A DNA stretch of 6,211 nt, taken from the NCBI GenBank assembly GCA_027007465.1, contig JALTFF010000109.1:1-6211 (forward strand), in the 5' to 3' direction. Below the pieces are notes generated by a model, which ran no database searches, had not been told where the DNA came from, and worked only from the letters and a program-made list of their open reading frames with translations. The DNA is from a bacterium. Lineage in GTDB: Bacteria; Patescibacteriota; Patescibacteriia; Patescibacteriales; JALTFF01. Shown here one piece after another: positions 5,557 through 6,211 of the stretch. Every line of letters starts with the position of its first letter. The first letter of the stretch is position 1. The position numbers and the translations under genes are program-made.

Positions 5557-6211
5557 ATGAAAATTAAATTTAAAGAAAAAATATTTGGGCAATTATTTAT
5601 TAAGCCAGTTTTGCAAAGAAAAAATAGTTTTGAGTTGTTATTATTAGCAAGAAATGATATGGAAGAGAGAGATGCAAAAATTATAAAATATTATGCTAAA
5701 GAGGAATTAATTAGAAGATTAAAGATTAAAAAATTTAATTTTGAAAGAAGTTTAAAGAAAATAAGTAGCAAAAGTTTTGCTAAAACTTTTAAAGAATTAA
5801 AAAAACAAAAAGAATTAATAATAGTTTTATTTATTTTATTGCCATTATTGTTAGTATCAATAGTGAAGCTGGGTATTTTGGATAATTCTAATAAGAATAA
5901 ATCTGGGATACCCCAGCGGCTTGTCATGAAGGCTCAGAATACAATATCTGAGCCTTCTGCGAGCATAGAAAGAAATTTTTGCACTTTAAATGTTGTTGAT
6001 TGTCCTGCAAAGTTTAAACCTAAAATTAAAACAGTGACAGCTTATTGTTTGAAAGGAATAATGGCATCTGGTAAGCGAGTTTATAAAGGAGCAATAGCTT
6101 GCCCTCGTGAAATTCCATTAGGGACAAAAGTAAAAATTCAAAATAAAATTTATACTTGTGAAGATAGGTTGTCTTTACGATATGATAAAAGGTTTGATAT
6201 TTGGTTTAGTA
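5557..6211 (+). CDS. Membrane-anchored 3D-domain protein (3' end outside window)
   Basis: The frame is open from the ATG at 5557 to the end of the window (218 complete codons), so the C-terminus is missing. The N-terminal 85 residues are strongly basic and presumably cytoplasmic. Residues about 87-107 (LIIVLFILLPLLLVSIVKLG) form one transmembrane helix. A polar linker (108-158) follows, then a 3D domain from about 159: VTAYCLKGIMASGKRVYKG, AIACPREIPLGTKVKI, and CEDRLSLRYDKRFDIWF, with the Asp residues expected of the family at 203, 210 and 214. The 3D domain is the RlpA/MltA-like double-psi beta-barrel found in peptidoglycan lytic enzymes and spore or cell-wall proteins. With Lys and Arg on the N-terminal side, the domain should face outside. 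Cys164, Cys182 and Cys201 might form a disulfide. It could be a host wall-remodelling protein at the border of the element or a lysis protein of a phage; the window does not decide. The start is fixed by the promoter directly before it. Confidence 0.85.
   Translation, partial: MKIKFKEKIFGQLFIKPVLQRKNSFELLLLARNDMEERDAKIIKYYAKEELIRRLKIKKFNFERSLKKISSKSFAKTFKELKKQKELIIVLFILLPLLLVSIVKLGILDNSNKNKSGIPQRLVMKAQNTISEPSASIERNFCTLNVVDCPAKFKPKIKTVTAYCLKGIMASGKRVYKGAIACPREIPLGTKVKIQNKIYTCEDRLSLRYDKRFDIWFS
5903..5916. repeat. Small GC-rich hairpin inside the 3D-domain gene
   Basis: CTGGG (5903-5907) and CCCAG (5912-5916) pair around a 4-nt loop. The right arm, as ATACCCCAG (5908-5916), could instead pair imperfectly with CTGGGTAT at 5869-5876, so two exclusive RNA folds are possible. 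It lies in the linker-coding part of the gene, directly before a larger hairpin. Confidence 0.5.
5928..5957. repeat. 11-bp perfect inverted repeat inside the 3D-domain gene
   Basis: GAAGGCTCAGA (5928-5938) and TCTGAGCCTTC (5947-5957) are exact reverse complements separated by 8 nt. The arms are much richer in G and C than the surrounding DNA. There is no T-run after it, so it is not a typical terminator. It is translated in frame, as part of the linker between the membrane helix and the 3D domain. Confidence 0.85.

Noticed and set aside
5691..5927. Antisense open frame of 78 codons
   Set aside because: Opposite the 3D-domain protein gene, whose frame is supported by a promoter, membrane helix and domain motifs.

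Overview
This is an extremely AT-rich (roughly three quarters A+T by eye), densely packed window with every recognisable gene on the + strand. It carries a DNA replication and modification module of a mobile element (phage, prophage or plasmid), followed by a short regulated operon and the start of a membrane-anchored cell-wall protein. The long reading frames contain no internal TGA and Trp is read from TGG, so the standard bacterial code applies. Almost no start codon has a Shine-Dalgarno sequence, leaders are A-rich, and one promoter sits so close to its ATG that the mRNA should be leaderless. Together with the flavour of the proteins (short primase with a terminal CHC2 zinc finger, 3D-domain protein, small uncharacterised proteins), this suggests a low-GC candidate-phyla (Patescibacteria/CPR-like) host or its mobile element. 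That assignment is inference, because no taxonomic marker gene is present.

Region 1 (1-701): two tightly spaced genes of unknown function, the first entering from outside the window. Region 2 (702-847): a gap holding no intact gene. It does contain a decayed 3' end of a DNA methyltransferase (726-827), which aligns without gaps to the C-terminus of the intact methyltransferase downstream. Region 3 (848-3501): three genes separated by 4 nt each: a DnaB/RecA-like hexameric helicase domain protein without the DnaB N-terminal domain, a beta-arranged DNA methyltransferase (probably N6-adenine), and a primase whose domains run catalytic core-TOPRIM-CHC2 zinc finger, the reverse of DnaG. Helicase and primase would form the fork engine, with the methyltransferase modifying the newly made DNA. 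No polymerase, initiator or origin is recognisable here.

Region 4 (3502-5508): a perfect TTGACA-17-TATAAT promoter, with a small palindrome in its spacer, drives a MerR-type regulator. Its stop codon overlaps (ATGA) the start of a SNF2-family helicase/translocase with an N-terminal HARP-like segment. Region 5 (5509-6211): a second perfect promoter, with an extended -10, lies immediately before a gene for a single-pass membrane protein ending in a 3D (RlpA/MltA-like) domain. That gene runs off the window. Its linker contains an unusually GC-rich double-hairpin stretch that looks inserted.

No tRNA, rRNA, CRISPR array, insertion sequence or convincing rho-independent terminator was seen.
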